Shown here: one piece after another, positions 29,064-37,710 of the stretch | Layout: each line of letters begins with the position of its first letter | Position numbering within the stretch: position 1 is the first letter of the stretch | Source of the DNA: Chroococcidiopsis sp. TS-821 | GTDB taxonomy: Bacteria > Cyanobacteriota > Cyanobacteriia > Cyanobacteriales > Chroococcidiopsidaceae | Assembly (NCBI RefSeq): GCF_002939305.1 | Contig: NZ_MVDI01000004.1 | Location: 62,001-126,000, forward strand | Length of the DNA: 64,000 bases | Direction of reading: 5' to 3' | Translations under genes and position numbers: made by a program | Notes under the pieces: generated by a model | What the model was told of the DNA's origin: nothing | The model's input: only the letters and a program-made list of their open reading frames with translations | Databases searched by the model: none

Positions 29064-29409
29064 CTCGTGACTTTTACATTTTTCCTTTGTCCAGCATCAT
29101 AAAGCCAAACCCTTAACCGCGCCCTAAAAACTCTTGAATATAGCCAGGGTAGTATCGACTCGGAATATAATCGGTTAAACCGCGCCAAGTTTTAAAGTTA
29201 CGGTACGTGGGCGATCGATCGCCCAAGAGTAATGTTCGCACTCGCGATCGCAAACCGTCTGCACCAATTAAAGCATCTCCAGTAACGCTCAAACTCAACG
29301 TAAAATCAGCACGAACTTGATTTCCACTACGTTCAAATTGCTCAAAGGTTTCTCCTAAAATGAACTTTTCACGCGGAACATTCCGCTGGATAAACTTACA
29401 GGAAACATA
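29064..29409 (-). pseudogene. Decayed FAD-dependent monooxygenase fragment
   Basis: On the minus strand a frame without start reads KFIQRNVPREKFILGETFEQ, then VTGDALIGADGLRSRVR, TWRGLTDYIPSRYYPGYIQE and FLGRG followed by TAA; after that stop the same frame continues GFGFMMLDKGKM and hits a second TAA. The order and motifs match the middle of FAD-dependent aromatic monooxygenases related to zeaxanthin epoxidase (GADG and 'WRGLTDYIPS...GYIQEFLGRG..GFGFMML'). The N-terminal FAD motif and the C-terminal third are absent, so this is a gene remnant with in-frame stops. Confidence 0.8.
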
Positions 29410-29632
29410 TTTTGCTGCGCAGGAAAAAATATCATAGAAATATATGCAAATAGCAGATAGAGATATATCGCATAAGTAAACTTAACTTTCAAGCAATTGT
29501 AGAAATTCATGCTGAAGAAAATTAAGTTGAAATGCCACCGTTAAAGTCAGTGCAAGATATAGAAAATTATTCTGAATTTACTAAGCAGTTTCGCAATTCC
29601 TCAAAGCCGTAAGATCGATAAAAAATCTATCA

Positions 29633-31594
29633 CTACAGTCGCAAAATCTTGATAGAATTATCTCTGCTACTGCTAATAAGCTGCTTGCTATCCGCGCTGA
29701 AATAAACAGCAGTAATATCACTTGCTTCTTCAAACGGCGTGCGTATCCTTTCTGCGGTACTTATATCCCAAACTTCTAATTTTTTCCCAATACCACTTGC
29801 AAGTAAAGTTCCATCAGGACTAAACGCGACAGCGTTAACCCAGTGAGAATTCCCGGATAAAGTGTGGAGTAATTTGCCAGTACTGATTTGCCAAATTTTG
29901 ATTGTTTTGTCTACACTACCGCTCGCAAGTAATCGACCGTCTGGACTAATTGCTAATGTGACAATGCGATCGCTATGTCCTTGCAATGTTCTTAAAACTC
30001 TACCAGTACGGAAGTCCCAAATTTTAATTGTCTTGTCGCTACTGCCACTAATTAAGTATTGTGCATCAGGGCTAAAGGCGATCGCTCTTACTGCATCCGA
30101 ATGTCCTGATAACTGACGAATCTCTTTTCCCGTACTCATGCTCCATAGACGAATTGTTCGATCGTCACTTCCAGTAGCAAGCATTGTACTATCTGCACTA
30201 AAAGCTGTAGACCAGACTGTACCCGAATGTCCAGCAAGCGTCCGCAAAAATTTTCCTGTTGTTAAATCCCAAACATCTGCGGTGTTGTCACCACTTCCAC
30301 TGGCAAACCTTTGTCCATCAGGACTTACCGCGACTGACCAAACTGTACCCGAATGCCGAGAAAAAGTTTGCAGTAATTGACCATTTGAAACATCCCAAAG
30401 TTTGATAGTGCGATCGCTGCTACCACTAAGAATATTTGAACTGTTGGGTTTGACTGCAACTGACCAAACTGTATCAGCATGTCCTGAAAGTGTTTGATCT
30501 AAGACAATCTGGTTAAGCGTAGGACGTGGCGACACTGAAACTGCAGGTTGTAAAGTGTGTTGTGGCGATCGCGGTAAGTAATAATTACTACCAATAATTA
30601 AAATTGCAGCAAAACCGCCAATCAAACTGCCAACGATTAGCGTCGTTTGACTCAGAAGAGTTTGCTGTTTTAAATCTTTAGCGTAGTCTGTCGTGTCTAA
30701 GTTTAGTTTGAGAGTTTTCTTAGTAACAACTTGTGGAGATAGATACTTATTAACTAAGGGTTGTAATGCTTGCAGTGTTTCTGTTGCACTTTGGTAGCGA
30801 TCTCTATAGTGATAGCAGATCATTCTATTGAGCACCTGCGCAAGCTGAGGGCTAACTTGACATCGCTCTTGCCAAATGATTTCCCCTGTTTCGGAATTTT
30901 GAGTAAGTTGTGTGGGATTTAAACCTGTCAAAGCTTGAATTCCAATGATTCCCAGGGCGTAGAGGTCGCTATTGGGACGCGGTCTTCCTTGGGCTTGTTC
31001 GGTCGGCGTGTAGCCTGCTGTGCCAATGGCAATGGTAGCAGGTCCACTGAGAAAATAGTTAGAACTCGTTTTTCCTTGATTTGTGACGACTTGCATCCAA
31101 GCTTGTTTTACTGAACCAAAATTAACTAATACTAAGCGATCGTCTTGTTGTCTTCTAATAATGTTATTTGGTTGGATGTCGCGATGAATTAGCCCGTGAC
31201 TGTGAACAAACTCTAAGATCGGCAAGACTTCTTGCAGTAGCTCGACGACTTGGCTTTCGCTCCATTTCCTTCCTAGTTCAAGTTCCTTACTTAGCGGATT
31301 CCCAGTGATAAATTCTTGTACTAAGTAAAACTCTTGATTTGCTTCAAAGCGATCGAGAAGTTGAGGAACTCGGTCGTAGTCACCGAGCCTTTTTAAGGCT
31401 TCTACTTCTCTTAAGAATAGTCCTCTGAGAGTGGCTAGAGACTCAGGATGGCGATCGACTGATTGAAAATGTTTAACAATACACGTTGTTGGCTGCGGCT
31501 GATGCGTATCTTTGGCAAGGTACGTATGACATAAGCCTGCTGTGCTGAGAGTTTGAATAATCTGATAGCGATCGCGTACTAACTTGCCTAACAT
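29633..31594 (-). CDS. Ser/Thr kinase-like protein with seven WD40 repeats
   Basis: The 653-residue protein has an N-terminal Hanks-type kinase domain (about 8-290), one membrane helix (about 318-338) and seven WD40 repeats (about 368-653), enough for one beta-propeller. The kinase fold is clear (Lys41, VQEFITGNPL, HRDIQPNNI with Asp139 and Asn144), but the glycine loop is degenerate (LSTAGLCHTYLA), the catalytic-loop Lys is Gln141 and the DFG aspartate is Asn158 (LVLVNFG). It may therefore be inactive or have altered metal binding. WD repeats such as GSSDKTIKIWDF indicate a protein-interaction scaffold facing the other side of the membrane. Preceded by tRNA-Leu on the same strand. Confidence 0.9.
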   Translation of the reverse strand: MLGKLVRDRYQIIQTLSTAGLCHTYLAKDTHQPQPTTCIVKHFQSVDRHPESLATLRGLFLREVEALKRLGDYDRVPQLLDRFEANQEFYLVQEFITGNPLSKELELGRKWSESQVVELLQEVLPILEFVHSHGLIHRDIQPNNIIRRQQDDRLVLVNFGSVKQAWMQVVTNQGKTSSNYFLSGPATIAIGTAGYTPTEQAQGRPRPNSDLYALGIIGIQALTGLNPTQLTQNSETGEIIWQERCQVSPQLAQVLNRMICYHYRDRYQSATETLQALQPLVNKYLSPQVVTKKTLKLNLDTTDYAKDLKQQTLLSQTTLIVGSLIGGFAAILIIGSNYYLPRSPQHTLQPAVSVSPRPTLNQIVLDQTLSGHADTVWSVAVKPNSSNILSGSSDRTIKLWDVSNGQLLQTFSRHSGTVWSVAVSPDGQRFASGSGDNTADVWDLTTGKFLRTLAGHSGTVWSTAFSADSTMLATGSDDRTIRLWSMSTGKEIRQLSGHSDAVRAIAFSPDAQYLISGSSDKTIKIWDFRTGRVLRTLQGHSDRIVTLAISPDGRLLASGSVDKTIKIWQISTGKLLHTLSGNSHWVNAVAFSPDGTLLASGIGKKLEVWDISTAERIRTPFEEASDITAVYFSADSKQLISSSRDNSIKILRL

Positions 31595-31756
31595 CTTATC
31601 CGCGTTGGGGTTTGGGATGCTTTTATGTTTTTGATCTTTTCATATTAGGGGATCTACCGCAAAAACATTGCTTCCACCCTGCTTTTGCAGTAAAAAGTAA
31701 CAGTTTACCCTCAAAAGCGCTACCAAGTTTGAAAACAAGAATCGAAGGCTAGAGAT

Positions 31757-31837
31757 GCGGATGAGAGGACTTGAACCTCCACTCCTTTCGGAACTAGAAC
31801 CTAAATCTAGCGCGTCTGCCAATTCCGCCACATCCGC
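31757..31837 (-). tRNA. tRNA-Leu (anticodon UAG)
   Basis: The minus strand folds as a leucine tRNA: acceptor stem GCGGATG/CATCCGC, D-arm with TGGCAGACGC, anticodon stem CTAGA/TCTAG with loop TTTAGGT giving anticodon UAG, a short variable arm, and T-loop GTTCAAGTC. The CCA end is not encoded. Confidence 0.93.
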
Positions 31838-32433
31838 TTATGGCTTTAATATCATAGCAAATTATTTTACTAACGCAATAACCTCTACTCTGGCGATTGC
31901 TGTCGGACTTTATTCCTACTATACGCAATACTGCTAAGTTGCGTACTGAATTGGAGATACAGACAATCAATGAAAGTGGCGATCGCGCTCATTAATTGCG
32001 TTTCTTGGGTACTTTCATTAAGTTAATCTCGCAACCGTTTAGAAGTTGCGATCGACAAGTGTCGATGATGTAGTTCATTTCACGCGCGCAATATCTAGGA
32101 TATTTTTGGAGATTGCTGTGTTGAATGGCTACAAATTTAGCACGGCACTCGTTATATCAATTATATAAATGATGCTAAGTTTTTATTCATTGTTACTTCT
32201 TTGTCACCGCATAATCATCAAGTATTCGAGTGATAACAATAAGTTTATTTTTATTATTTTCTTTAAAGAAAAAACAGATTATTATATAGATTAATCTCTA
32301 TACAAACCCTAAAAAAATATTAATTGTAAAGTTATAAATTGGTTTATTAAATTGTGAGAATTTTTGCTGACTTATTAAGAAATAAGAGATAAAAAAAAGT
32401 TAATAAAGTGCTCAACTTTGTGGAGGACAGCAA
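31838..32433. other. Leader region of the allophycocyanin pair
   Basis: About 600 AT-rich bases between tRNA-Leu and the first allophycocyanin gene. It contains no convincing ORF. The last 150 bases are strongly AT-rich and end in a strong Shine-Dalgarno (GGAGGA, about 32421-32426). A long 5' UTR with light or redox regulation would fit, but no specific operator is recognised. Confidence 0.5.
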
Positions 32434-32910
32434 ATGAGCATAGTAGCACAAGTAATCGCTCAATCTGATGAAGCCAATCGTTTTTTGACTAATACGGAGC
32501 TCGATAAGCTACAAGATTTTTTCAGAACAGGAGAACAGCGATTAAAAGTTGCTCAGATCTTGACACAAAATGAACAAAAAATCGTGCAAGAAGGCAGCCG
32601 CCGCTTTTGGCAGGTCGTTCCGAATACTCCAAGTAATAGCGGCGATCCCAAAAAAACAGCATTATGTCAACGAGATCAAAGTTGGTATTTACGATTAATT
32701 ACCTACGCTGTTTTGGCAGGTAACATGAAACCCCTTGAAGATATTGGTATAGATGGAATGCGAGAAATGTATACTTCTCTAGGTGTTCCTGTCAGTAATA
32801 TCGGTAATTGTATGCGTTGTCTAAAAGAAGTTGCAACAAACATGATGAGTAGCGAAGAAGCAGCGATCGCCAAGCCTTACTTCGACTATTTGATTCGAGC
32901 AATGTACTAA
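32434..32910 (+). CDS. apcD4: Divergent alpha-type allophycocyanin subunit (ApcD4-like)
   Basis: A 158-residue phycobiliprotein of the allophycocyanin alpha class with bilin Cys78 in LCQRD (Asp81 follows) and the family tail KPYFDYLIRAMY. It departs from ordinary ApcA/ApcD: the usual CLRD(M/L)DYYLR reads CQRDQSWYLR, the pre-Cys loop is about two residues shorter, and extra cysteines occur at 126 and 129 (GNCMRCLKEV). It is followed after 91 bases by a beta-type subunit and then by a convergent CP43-like gene. This three-gene set matches the low-light apcD4-apcB3-isiX cluster described in thermophilic Synechococcus, where these subunits form far-red absorbing assemblies. The ApcD4 name rests on this context plus divergence, not on a tree. 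Confidence 0.7.
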   Translation: MSIVAQVIAQSDEANRFLTNTELDKLQDFFRTGEQRLKVAQILTQNEQKIVQEGSRRFWQVVPNTPSNSGDPKKTALCQRDQSWYLRLITYAVLAGNMKPLEDIGIDGMREMYTSLGVPVSNIGNCMRCLKEVATNMMSSEEAAIAKPYFDYLIRAMY

Positions 32911-33001
32911 TTTTTTAAAGCGCAATTTTTTTGACACAATTCATTTTTGAGAAGTTAATTTTTCAGTAATCTTTTGAGCAGTTTAGTTTGAGAAGAAAGC
33001 A

Positions 33002-33487
33002 ATGCAAGATACGATTACTTCGCTCATTAACCCTGCGGATCAACGCGGTAAGTATTTAGAGACTGAGGAATTAGAAAAACTCAGACGATATTTTCAATCA
33101 GGTGAGTTACGTGTCAAAGCTGCATCGGCAATTAGTAATAATGCGGCTAATATTATTCGCGAAGCTGTAGCAAATTCGTTGCTGTATGGTGATATTACTT
33201 GCCCTGGTGGAAATATGTATCCTACCCGAAGATATGCAGCGTGTATCCGCGATTTAACGTTGTTTTTACGTTATGCTACTTATGCGATGCTAGCAGCCGA
33301 TCCTTCGATTTTAGATGAGCGAGTGCTTGACGGACTTAAGGAAACTTACAATTCATTAGGTGTTCCTATCCAACCTACGATACAAGCAATCCAGGCGATG
33401 AAAGAAGTAACAACTCGCTTGGTAGGTACTGAAGCAGGTGAAGAAATTGGAATGTATTTTGACCATATCTGTAATGGTTTGAGTTAG
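33002..33487 (+). CDS. apcB3: Divergent beta-type allophycocyanin subunit (ApcB3-like)
   Basis: The 161-residue protein is an allophycocyanin beta subunit: [14 protein letters not shown] with bilin Cys81, Asn71 at the position normally methylated, and [19 protein letters not shown]. The usual CIRDLDYYLRYATY is [14 protein letters not shown], changing three residues next to the chromophore. It is the second gene of a pair with the alpha-type gene at 32434 and ends with a terminator hairpin. The ordinary core genes apcA/apcB are expected elsewhere in the genome, so this is a specialised paralogue, most likely ApcB3. Confidence 0.72.
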   Translation: MQDTITSLINPADQRGKYLETEELEKLRRYFQSGELRVKAASAISNNAANIIREAVANSLLYGDITCPGGNMYPTRRYAACIRDLTLFLRYATYAMLAADPSILDERVLDGLKETYNSLGVPIQPTIQAIQAMKEVTTRLVGTEAGEEIGMYFDHICNGLS

Positions 33488-33513
33488 AACGTTTTCTCCG
33501 AAGCCCCCTCTAG

Positions 33514-33538
33514 ATCCCCCATATACTGGGGGATTTTG
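33514..33538 (+). terminator. Terminator after the allophycocyanin pair
   Basis: ATCCCCCA (33514-33521) pairs with TGGGGGAT (33527-33534) around TATAC and is followed by TTTTG. It lies 27 bases past the apcB3 stop and in front of the convergent chlorophyll-protein gene. Confidence 0.75.
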
Positions 33539-33593
33539 TGCTTGGAAGCTTCTAGAATTGGTGTAGCTGAGGAAAAACCTCAGCACGCGTACC

Positions 33594-33640
33594 TCTGCTC
33601 TGACCCCTGACCTCTAGCTTCTTACCCCTGCACCTCTACC
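33594..33640. repeat. Degenerate heptamer tract overlapping the isiX 3' end
   Basis: The tract CTGACCCCTGACCTCTAGC and the following CTTACCCCTGCACCTCTACC belong to the dispersed heptamer family. It lies between the convergent apcB3 and isiX genes and encodes the last eight residues of the latter (GRGAGVRS). Confidence 0.6.
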
Positions 33641-35023
33641 ATATACGCCATATCTAAAGGTTTTCCCCTGCGAACTCTGGCGCGGATAGTAAGTTGTTTC
33701 GTAGAGTTTACGCGGCATGGACTGTGGATATTTTAGATGAGATTGCTCCTCAGTTGGGCTTTCGTAGAACGGGTTTGAAGTATGTTTGGGATAGCTAAAT
33801 TCGTAAAGAACTTTTTGCTTTGGCTGTGAGTTGATAAAACTTGGCTTTCCATGCGCGTGCGATGGATTATAAAGCTTATTATTGGCTGGTTGTTGATAAG
33901 CAAAAGCAGGTTTCTGCTCGAGCGCGGGGGTTTCGTAGAAGGTGTTTAAATTTGGCTGTGGCTGGTAACTAAAATGTTTTTGATACGCCAAGTTAGGATT
34001 GGGGAAAATCTCCGAGAAGGCGTTTTTCCAAGATTCTAAAACTGGCTCAAAGTAACTCGATGCTAACCCGAAATGCCATAATGAACCTTGAAGAACAACA
34101 AAGGCTAGATAAAAATAGGCGTTAGCCAACCAAATTCGCGTTGTTGGTTCGGGATCGCCTGGGATATAAAAGTGCGGTAAGAGAAATAAATTAAACTGCG
34201 ATCGCACTCCGTAGAAGTCTTCAGGATAGACAAGCGTATTCAAGCCGCAATAAAACGCTCCAGCGAATCCTGCAAGCGACAGCGCAAATAGCGAATACCC
34301 TAAAATTGCATTCCCAGAAAAGATGAATCGCCGCTTCACCCAATCAAAAGGTTCGCGGGAAAGATGCCAAATTCCACCTAAAATCAGCAGGATACCCGCG
34401 TAGATATGACCGCCAACGACATCTTCTAAATTGTTTACAGTGAATAGATGCAAAATGCGATCGCCAATTGTCAGTGGATTCAGCGTCGGGTTCGTAACAA
34501 CTCGCACCGCACCCAAATGAGCATCGTATAAACCACCAAAAAACATTGCTTTAGCGGCGATCAGTAGCGCGCCTAAGCCCAAGAAAATGAGGTGATTGCC
34601 TAGAATCAATCCTAACTTGTTTGGGTCATCCCAGTTAAAATGATAGCGACGTGCTGCTGGTTTCTCATCTTCTAAACTTTCAGCGACTTTAGTGCGGTGA
34701 AACCAAGTACCGAAAGCAAATACGAGCGATGAGACGATCAATACAATAGCGATCCGAAAATAAGGTTGGGTATGAATCACTTGATTATTTAATACGCCCC
34801 ATCCTTGAGTTGCTAAGCGTGGTAGCCAAAATAGCCGTTGCTCGTACATTGGTTGCGTTGGCGAGTAGCGCGCAATTTCCCACAAAATCCACGCACCAAT
34901 ACCAAAACAGACTATTGCGGCGTGTGCAATATGTGCAACCAAAAATGTTCCTGACAAATTAATAAATCGGGCATTTCCAGCCCACCAAGGATACTTAACC
35001 TTGTTTTTGCTGGATGTTTGCAT
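33614..35023 (-). CDS. isiX: CP43-like chlorophyll antenna protein (IsiX/IsiA type) with a long C-terminal tail
   Basis: Residues 1-340 form the six-helix chlorophyll-binding core of the IsiA/Pcb/CP43' family (WWAGNARFINLSG at the start, histidines in helices such as HIAHAAIVCFGIGAW and GGHIYAGILLILGGIWH, and FGVYSLFAL-like FLLPHFYIPGDPEPTTRIWLA). Its partner genes are the divergent allophycocyanin pair, which points to IsiX of the low-light set rather than iron-stress IsiA; no flavodoxin gene follows. Residues about 341-469 are an unusual tail rich in Tyr, Pro, Gln and Lys with repeated aromatic motifs (NTFYETP, NKLYNPS, KVLYEFS, NPFYESP, RKLYETT). The final GRGAGVRS comes from an inserted DNA repeat. 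Convergent with apcB3. Confidence 0.8.
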   Translation of the reverse strand: MQTSSKNKVKYPWWAGNARFINLSGTFLVAHIAHAAIVCFGIGAWILWEIARYSPTQPMYEQRLFWLPRLATQGWGVLNNQVIHTQPYFRIAIVLIVSSLVFAFGTWFHRTKVAESLEDEKPAARRYHFNWDDPNKLGLILGNHLIFLGLGALLIAAKAMFFGGLYDAHLGAVRVVTNPTLNPLTIGDRILHLFTVNNLEDVVGGHIYAGILLILGGIWHLSREPFDWVKRRFIFSGNAILGYSLFALSLAGFAGAFYCGLNTLVYPEDFYGVRSQFNLFLLPHFYIPGDPEPTTRIWLANAYFYLAFVVLQGSLWHFGLASSYFEPVLESWKNAFSEIFPNPNLAYQKHFSYQPQPNLNTFYETPALEQKPAFAYQQPANNKLYNPSHAHGKPSFINSQPKQKVLYEFSYPKHTSNPFYESPTEEQSHLKYPQSMPRKLYETTYYPRQSSQGKTFRYGVYGRGAGVRS

Positions 35024-35371
35024 TTTATTAAAGCCTCAGTTTCAAAGGTTTCCTAGTCAATGACAAGAGCGTTCCGAGGAAATCCCATCTCACAAAACTG
35101 TTACAAATCTGAATTAAATAGGTGAGAATGAACGTAACTTAAAGGTTGGTGACTGGTCAATGGTAATTATTGGTAAGAATGTTGATTTTTTCTTACCAAT
35201 TACCAAACCTAAAAAGTCTGACTTCTAATCATGCCCACCTACTTAGTGATATTATTATTGGCTAATAGAAATATCGCAATTAATTGCAGCATTTGTTAAC
35301 GTTATGCAATTTTCTGTAATCTAAACTATGCGCAATTAGCTACGAACTAAACGCTAACAGCTAGTAGCTTT
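35024..35371. other. Upstream region of isiX with a large hairpin
   Basis: A 348-base spacer between two minus-strand genes that holds the isiX promoter by position. An extended inverted repeat lies at 35161-35206. No gene seen. Confidence 0.5.
35161..35206. repeat. Inverted repeat upstream of isiX
   Basis: TTGGTAAGAA (35170-35179) is complementary to TTCTTACCAA (35190-35199); an outer TGGTAA/TTACCA pair extends the stem past a 3-base bulge. The left arm belongs to a TTGGTAAT-type heptamer repeat also seen near 49110 and 50085, so this may be a folded repeat rather than a dedicated operator. Confidence 0.55.
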
Positions 35372-36805
35372 TCAACACCGATGCAAACGAGTCAAAAGTA
35401 CTACTATCTCATCAATTGCTTGCCGAATCGTTGTTGCTGGTAAATCCGATTGATTAACAAGAATACTGAAAACTAACGGCTCATAGTTAGTCGCATTGAG
35501 ATATCCTGATAAAGCAACAATACCGCTCATCGTGCCAGTTTTTGCTTGCACAATACCTTGCGCGGGTGTATTCTGGAAGCGGCTTTTCAAAGTACCGCTG
35601 ATACCAGCAACAGGTAAGGAATTCCGATAAACCTTGGAACTCGCCATCGCCCTTAGCGTTTGCACGATCGCTTCTGGACTGACTAAATTGTGACGCGATA
35701 AACCAGCACTATCGACTAACACATATCCGTTGGGATCGACGCCTAAGGTTGTTAGGGTAGTACGAACAATTTCTAAACCATTATTTTCTGTATCACTACT
35801 TGCTTGAGCAGCGATCGCTCTCAATAATGCCTCAGCATAGAGATTATTGCTATTTTGATTTGTTTCGAGCAAAAGTTGTGCCAATGGTGGTGATATAACT
35901 GCGGCTAGTTCCTGAATATTTTCTTGGTTTGTACGCGTGACAACGGTTTGTTGAGTCGTAATTCCTGCTTTTGCTAGCGCGCGCCGGAAATGTCGCAAAA
36001 AATGTTCTGTCGGTTCAACGACTGCTAGATTGACTGATTGCGGTTCAGCATCGACACTCAAGTTACCTGTAATTTGCAGAACTGCACCTTTTAAGTCACG
36101 ACTAACACTGATTGTCGTTGTTTCTCCCGCAGGAACCGTTAAAGACTCATTTTCAACCCGCCACCATATCGCTTCGGTAGGATCGATCCATTGTACCCGT
36201 AACGGTTGACCGATCTGTTGCGGCAATAACTTTAGCTCTACTGCGTTTTGATTCAAAATAAAGTTGCCAACTGGCGCGCCGTAATCTACCTGTACATCTT
36301 CCCATTCCCAGGTACGATTGACGATTGCATTGCGCAAGTAACCGTCATCAGCAATGAGTTGGTTAACTTGGCGAATACCGCGACGACTTAACTGTTGGGC
36401 TAATGCTTGTAGCTGGGTATCAGTGAAACTCGGATCTCCGCGCCCGACGATTCGCAAACTGTCGCCACTAGCATAAACTGAAGTACGAATTTGAAATTGC
36501 GCGCCTAGTCGCTGCAAAGCGGCTGCAGTTGTAAGTAACTTGGTGTTTGAAGCCGGAATAAAATACTTTTGCGCATCTTGGCTATAAAGATTGCGTGCAG
36601 TAGTGAGTGTTTGAATCAAAATTCCCCAGCGCAATCGACTAAATTGCGGACGATTGGTAATCTGTTCAATCGCTGTTCCCATTTGTGTAGGGCAAAGCTG
36701 TTGTTGAGATTCTTGTTCAATTGCGGGCTGTGTTTGGGCAATTGCAGATTGAATGCTTTGGGCAAAGAGGAGTAGAAGTAGTAAGCTAATGTACTTAAGC
36801 TTCAC
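35372..36805 (-). CDS. dacB: D-alanyl-D-alanine carboxypeptidase/endopeptidase (PBP4 type)
   Basis: An S13-family penicillin-binding protein that trims or cleaves peptidoglycan cross-links in the periplasm. The 477-residue protein has a signal peptide (MKLKYISLLLLLLFAQSIQS, cleavage after AIAQ), the active-site SxxK Ser86-Lys89 in IPASNTKLL, SxN in NQNSNNLYAEALL and the KTG triad in VQAKTGTMSG. All catalytic motifs are intact. It is alone on the minus strand, divergent from the small membrane protein at 36947. Confidence 0.92.
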   Translation of the reverse strand: MKLKYISLLLLLLFAQSIQSAIAQTQPAIEQESQQQLCPTQMGTAIEQITNRPQFSRLRWGILIQTLTTARNLYSQDAQKYFIPASNTKLLTTAAALQRLGAQFQIRTSVYASGDSLRIVGRGDPSFTDTQLQALAQQLSRRGIRQVNQLIADDGYLRNAIVNRTWEWEDVQVDYGAPVGNFILNQNAVELKLLPQQIGQPLRVQWIDPTEAIWWRVENESLTVPAGETTTISVSRDLKGAVLQITGNLSVDAEPQSVNLAVVEPTEHFLRHFRRALAKAGITTQQTVVTRTNQENIQELAAVISPPLAQLLLETNQNSNNLYAEALLRAIAAQASSDTENNGLEIVRTTLTTLGVDPNGYVLVDSAGLSRHNLVSPEAIVQTLRAMASSKVYRNSLPVAGISGTLKSRFQNTPAQGIVQAKTGTMSGIVALSGYLNATNYEPLVFSILVNQSDLPATTIRQAIDEIVVLLTRLHRC

Positions 36806-36946
36806 GCGATCGCCGTTACTAATAGTGAGATAAATTCATTTAGCGAGTATGCCACGAAACTTGAACGCAATAACAGCGAGGTCTGAAAATAGTGAAACGA
36901 ATGAGTAAAATTTTGTGTATTTTAGAAGCTGTAATGTGTAGCCATT

Positions 36947-37633
36947 ATGGGAATACTACGACGCAACTACAATAGACCCAACGTCGAAACCGAGTTATAT
37001 TCCAGGCGTTCTAGTAGATTGTTATCAAGATTCGCGATCGCACTTTCTACTGTGGCAATTATTTTTAGTTCTCTGACACTTGCACGAGTATTTATACTAC
37101 AGCGTGAGGTAGAAGAGCTAGAAAATTCTATAGAGCAATTAACCACTGCACCGTCGCCAACCGCTACTACCAGCCCATCCAATCCAATAGACAGCAACAT
37201 TCCTACACCACCGCCTGCAGTTGCACTCGATTCCACTGCAGCACCATCTCCAACTGCAACCCTAGAACCAGGTAGATTTGTGCAACCTGCCTTAAGTAAC
37301 AAAGCGCAAGTTCAATTAATCCAAGTCAACCGAATTCCAGGTCAATTTGATGTCGTTAACATCCAAATGCGCATTCGCGCGCTTGAACCGAACATTCCTT
37401 TGTCGGACATTATCAACTTGAACGACACGACAGCCAGCAATCCAGGAACGAATGAAACTTACAAAGTCATTAGCGGCGAATCGACAGGGATTGTGTCTTT
37501 GGGCGCGCTGCAAAGTGCCAACCAAACTACAGTTGATGCTTATGTCTGGTTACAAGTACCAATGCAAGTTAACGCGATCGATATTTATATTCCTAATACC
37601 GAACCTTTTAAGAATGTACCAATTGCAAGTTAA
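36947..37633 (+). CDS. Membrane-anchored protein of unknown function
   Basis: The 228-residue protein has one N-terminal membrane helix (RFAIALSTVAIIFSSLTLA, about 29-47), a short helix (REVEELENSIEQL), a Pro/Ser/Thr linker with a twice-occurring PSPTAT motif, and a C-terminal domain (about 120-228) with a beta-sandwich look (QFDVVNIQMRIRALE, TVDAYVWLQVPMQVNAIDIY). I do not recognise the domain. The topology suggests an extracytoplasmic domain on a flexible stalk. Confidence 0.65.
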   Translation: MGILRRNYNRPNVETELYSRRSSRLLSRFAIALSTVAIIFSSLTLARVFILQREVEELENSIEQLTTAPSPTATTSPSNPIDSNIPTPPPAVALDSTAAPSPTATLEPGRFVQPALSNKAQVQLIQVNRIPGQFDVVNIQMRIRALEPNIPLSDIINLNDTTASNPGTNETYKVISGESTGIVSLGALQSANQTTVDAYVWLQVPMQVNAIDIYIPNTEPFKNVPIAS

Positions 37634-37710
37634 ACAGATTTCCTGCACTGGTAATATTTAAGCCCACAGACTGCAGTCTGGGGCTATGGAAGCTAAGCTG
37701 TACAGCAGGC

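Noticed and set aside
33614-35023. Iron-stress IsiA as the identity of the chlorophyll protein
   Set aside because: No isiB flavodoxin gene follows and the neighbours are specialised allophycocyanins, so IsiX is preferred; sequence alone cannot exclude IsiA.
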